The notes under the pieces were generated by a model. The model had not been told where the DNA came from, made no database searches, and saw only the letters and a list, made by a program, of their open reading frames with translations. 64,000 nucleotides of DNA from Lachnospiraceae bacterium (GTDB lineage: Bacteria; Bacillota; Clostridia; Lachnospirales; Lachnospiraceae): contig CAADTT010000026.1 of the NCBI GenBank assembly GCA_900752065.1, positions 6,342 to 70,341 on the forward strand. The letters are read 5' to 3'. A program made the position numbers and the translations under genes. Below, one piece after another: positions 61,998 to 64,000 of the stretch (the first letter of the stretch is position 1; each line of letters opens with the position of its first letter).

Positions 61998-62334
61998 CAT
62001 GCCCACACAGCCTAAAGCCCTCCTGAAAAGCAAATTCAAGATCCAGAAATCTAACGACGACAGTATGCTTGCTTTCAGCTATGCGAACGGTCGATGACGG
62101 AAAGGCAGGAATTTCTATAAAGTGGTGACTGCCTTGGGCTGATAAGGTGACTCTATAATGGGATATAAGTACAGAGTGATATGATAGAACAGAAAGCACA
62201 AAAGGCAATGGAAGGAGCAGATTCTGTCATAAATGAAAGGGGATGTCAGAGAAATATAATAATATGCTGTGTTCAGGCATGAATGTCGGGAGTAAGTGAA
62301 CCTAAAGTAACCTATACAGTAAAAAGTGTATATG
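61998..62334. other. gene-free stretch
   Basis: Stops in all frames; no ribosome site with a matching start and no hairpin of note. It ends with the 17-base word TAAAGTAACCTATACAG (62303-62319), which also occurs at 52271-52287. Confidence 0.45.
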
Positions 62335-62412
62335 GTATATTAAAATCAGAAATAAAAGGAGTAAGGAAAAAGACCGTTCCGGGAAGCCGGGACGGTTTTT
62401 GTATGCCTGAAT
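62335..62412 (+). repeat. 78-bp direct repeat containing a terminator, copy 2
   Basis: Second copy of 61418-61496; its terminator hairpin is at 62374-62400. Confidence 0.92.
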
Positions 62413-62488
62413 ATGCGGGGAGAAATAAATTCTGTATCCGAAAAGGTAAAAATATGCCGGATTCCGGCATGAAAGGAAGGCTGATATT

Positions 62489-62590
62489 ATGACGGCAAAG
62501 AAAAATATGGGACCAAATGCACCACCTGAAAATAGGATAATTATGAATTTGACATTTATAATCAACTGTTTCAGGAAGTGGAAAAGATGA
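62489..62590 (+). CDS. possible 33-residue leader peptide coupled to the SipA-like gene
   Basis: ATG 62489 follows AAGGAAGG by eight bases. The frame codes 33 residues (start MTAKKNMGPNAPPEN, then a hydrophobic NLTFIIN and a basic FRKWKR end) and its TGA overlaps the next ATG as ATGA (62587-62590). The overlap suggests translational coupling. It could also be a chance frame or the remains of a longer gene. Confidence 0.3.
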   Translation: MTAKKNMGPNAPPENRIIMNLTFIINCFRKWKR

Positions 62591-63102
62591 CAGATATAAA
62601 ACTTGTAAAAAAGAAATACCGATTTCTGGTACGATTCCTCACCAAGACCTGTGTGATTACCGGAATCCTTGCAGTGATACTGATTTGGATTCTTACCATT
62701 CACCGGATGTCAGGAAACCAGATGTTTCCTTCAGTACGGGACGGTGATCTGTGTGTGTTTTACAAGCTGGAAGAATGTTATCCCGGTGACATTGTTTTGT
62801 ATGAAGATAAGACAGGGAGCATAAGGCTCGGCCGCGTTGCCGCGATGGGCGGCCAGTCCGTGGAAGTGGCAGAGGAAGGCGGCCTGGAGGTAAACGGATG
62901 CCGGACGATAGATGAAATTCCGTATGAGACATACGCTGCCAAAGGAAGTTCGGTGCTGTATCCGTTGACGTTGGCACAGGACACTTATTTTATCCTGAAT
63001 GACTTCCGAAGTGATACCGATGACAGCAGGCTGCATGGCCCGGTGGATAAAAAACGGATCAAAGGGAAACTCCTGTTCCTGTTCCGCCGCCGGGGGTTTT
63101 AG
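62587..63102 (+). CDS. SipA-like signal peptidase homologue lacking both catalytic residues
   Basis: A 171-residue type I signal peptidase-like protein: one N-terminal membrane anchor (about 20-38) and the extracytoplasmic beta fold. In active enzymes the first box reads SGxSMxP; here it is SGNQMFPS, so the nucleophile Ser is Gln45. The second box normally has K-R-V; here it is LGRVAAMGG, so the general-base Lys is Gly82. The remaining fold motifs GDIVLY and NDFRSDTDDSRLHGPV (box E) are intact. The same double loss defines SipA, the non-proteolytic partner needed to assemble streptococcal pili. A sortase gene follows after 10 bases, as in those pilus islands. Start ATG 62587; AGGAAG upstream. 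Confidence 0.85.
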   Translation: MTDIKLVKKKYRFLVRFLTKTCVITGILAVILIWILTIHRMSGNQMFPSVRDGDLCVFYKLEECYPGDIVLYEDKTGSIRLGRVAAMGGQSVEVAEEGGLEVNGCRTIDEIPYETYAAKGSSVLYPLTLAQDTYFILNDFRSDTDDSRLHGPVDKKRIKGKLLFLFRRRGF

Positions 63103-63112
63103 GAGGAAAGGC

Positions 63113-63826
63113 ATGAGGTTATTGGGCATGATTGTCCGGCATCTGGATCGGGCGGAGGATCTTGTGGTGTTTCTGCTATGTATGGCCATGTTCCTTGCGG
63201 GAGTTTATGGGCTGTATGACAGTTACCTCGTATACCGGGAGGCAAATGACAGCAGCATCCTGAAATATAAGCCCGGGAGCAAAGATAACGGGAATGAGGA
63301 GAAAGAGATACAGGGAAACATGGTGGCTTGGCTGACACTGGATGGTACGGGGATCGATTTTCCCGTCATGCAGGGTGAGACCAACACGGAATACCTGAAC
63401 AAAACCCCTTTTGGGGAATATTCCCCGTCAGGCAGCATTTTTCTGGACAGCCGGAACAGCCCGGATTTCAGGGATGGGTATTCCCTGGTATATGGCCATC
63501 ACATGGAAGGCGGCATGATGTTCGGGGCGTTGGACGCATTTCTGGACAGGGATTTTTTTGATACCCATAAAAGCGGAAAGCTGACGGTAGGGGAGGTTTC
63601 GTATCCGATCCGCATCTTTGCGGTCATCGAGGCAGAGGCGACAAACGAGCGGGTCTTTGCGCCGACGGAGACAGATGTGTCCGGGACACTGGGTTATATA
63701 AAAAGACATGCTGTGTTTATTGATGGAGATGCAGATGTGGGCGGCGGAAAGCCGATCCTGGGAATGTCTACCTGTAAATATCCAGATACTGTAGACAGAA
63801 CGGTCGTGTTCGGGGTGATCGAATGA
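63113..63826 (+). CDS. class B-like sortase
   Basis: Membrane-anchored transpeptidase that joins surface proteins to the wall or to each other. Start ATG 63113 with AGGAGG six bases upstream gives 237 residues; the longer open frame from 62999 overlaps the SipA-like gene. An N-terminal membrane segment (about 15-35) is followed by the sortase barrel: WLTLDGTGIDFPVMQG, the catalytic His in LVYGHHMEGG (H129), catalytic Cys in MSTCKYP (C221) and Arg in TVDRTVVFGVI (R229). The arrangement with YGHxM...F and long helical insert is class B. Its likely client is the VaFE protein with SPKTGD, or a pilin gene beyond the window. Confidence 0.9.
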   Translation: MRLLGMIVRHLDRAEDLVVFLLCMAMFLAGVYGLYDSYLVYREANDSSILKYKPGSKDNGNEEKEIQGNMVAWLTLDGTGIDFPVMQGETNTEYLNKTPFGEYSPSGSIFLDSRNSPDFRDGYSLVYGHHMEGGMMFGALDAFLDRDFFDTHKSGKLTVGEVSYPIRIFAVIEAEATNERVFAPTETDVSGTLGYIKRHAVFIDGDADVGGGKPILGMSTCKYPDTVDRTVVFGVIE

Positions 63827-63913
63827 ATCACAAATAAAGATTTTTACGGTGCATGCAGCACCGATAAAAAAATAACTATAAAAAATTTTAAAAGAAAAGG
63901 AGAAAGATTGAAA

Positions 63914-63943
63914 ATGAGAAGTAGAGAGTATCCATTACCTTAA
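63914..63943 (+). other. nine-codon stub at the end of the window
   Basis: AAAAGGAGAAAG lies upstream of ATG 63914, but the frame ends after nine codons (MRSREYPLP, TAA 63941-63943). A weak hairpin AAGCCA/TGGCTT with TTT follows (63956-63982). Nothing more can be said from the remaining bases; it may be the start of a disrupted pilin gene. Confidence 0.3.
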
Positions 63944-64000
63944 GCACACGACAAATAAGCCATCTTCCGGTGGCTTCTTTAAAAATTGAATATTGAGAAT

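Noticed and set aside
62999..63112. Upstream start for the sortase gene, overlapping the SipA-like gene by about 100 bases
   Set aside because: AGGAGG six bases before ATG 63113 and the position of the membrane anchor support the shorter protein.
1..64000. CRISPR arrays, tRNA or rRNA genes, intact insertion sequences
   Set aside because: No regularly spaced repeats, cloverleaf sequences, rRNA words or transposase motifs were found on reading through the window.

Overview
The window reads as the chromosome of a low-to-mid GC, anaerobic, Gram-positive gut Clostridium relative, most likely Lachnospiraceae. This is inferred from gene content: an electron-bifurcating NfnAB pair, an AdoCbl-type (class II) ribonucleotide reductase, a 1.4-kkDa-class 2-hydroxyacyl-CoA dehydratase activase-like protein, meso-diaminopimelate dehydrogenase, CmpB-type permease repeats, BspA-like and VaFE-repeat surface proteins, and several AAA-ATPase/PD-(D/E)XK proteins. 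No rRNA, tRNA, CRISPR array or intact insertion sequence was seen.

Layout. 1-9.2 kb (+): 3' part of an FtsK/SpoIIIE translocase, nfnA-nfnB, a Dabb protein, rlmH, a BlaI/M56-peptidase pair with palindromic operators, ddh, and two cysteine-rich metal-binding proteins. 9.3-13.6 kb (-): the large activase-like protein. 13.9-21.9 kb: an AAA/nuclease-like protein, tgt, then yajC, a HAD phosphatase and a PHP protein on the minus strand, then a MoxR/VWA pair. 22.0-24.1 kb: an AT-rich two-gene cassette (OLD-like ATPase plus TOPRIM-like protein) that looks like a defence system. 24.4-30.0 kb: a giant SLH/leucine-rich-repeat/Ig surface protein, followed by decayed ATPase fragments. 30.7-33.1 kb (-): nrdJ with tandem NrdR-like boxes. 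33.4-36.4 kb: a secreted mucin-binding/transglutaminase-like gene interrupted by one in-frame TGA. 36.7-38.3 kb (-): a second AAA/nuclease-like protein.

38.5-52.2 kb (+) is housekeeping: CsoR, a dihydrouridine synthase, a compact folate operon (folC-folE-HD-folP-folBK) running into pheA, a DUF815 ATPase, a Ppx/GppA-like protein, ppk and a membrane protein. The HD protein sits where the missing dihydroneopterin-triphosphate phosphohydrolase would be expected.

52.3-64.0 kb is a cell-surface/sortase island. It holds a 1,840-residue VaFE-repeat adhesin or pilin with a SPKTGD sorting signal, an Ig/fibronectin secreted protein, a DUF4143 ATPase, about 1.5 kb of decayed AT-rich DNA flanked by a 78-bp duplicated terminator, a signal-peptidase-like protein that lacks both catalytic residues (SipA-like pilus chaperone) and a class B-like sortase. 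The pair SipA-like plus sortase, with the adhesin upstream, is best read as a pilus or surface-fibre assembly locus that continues beyond the window.
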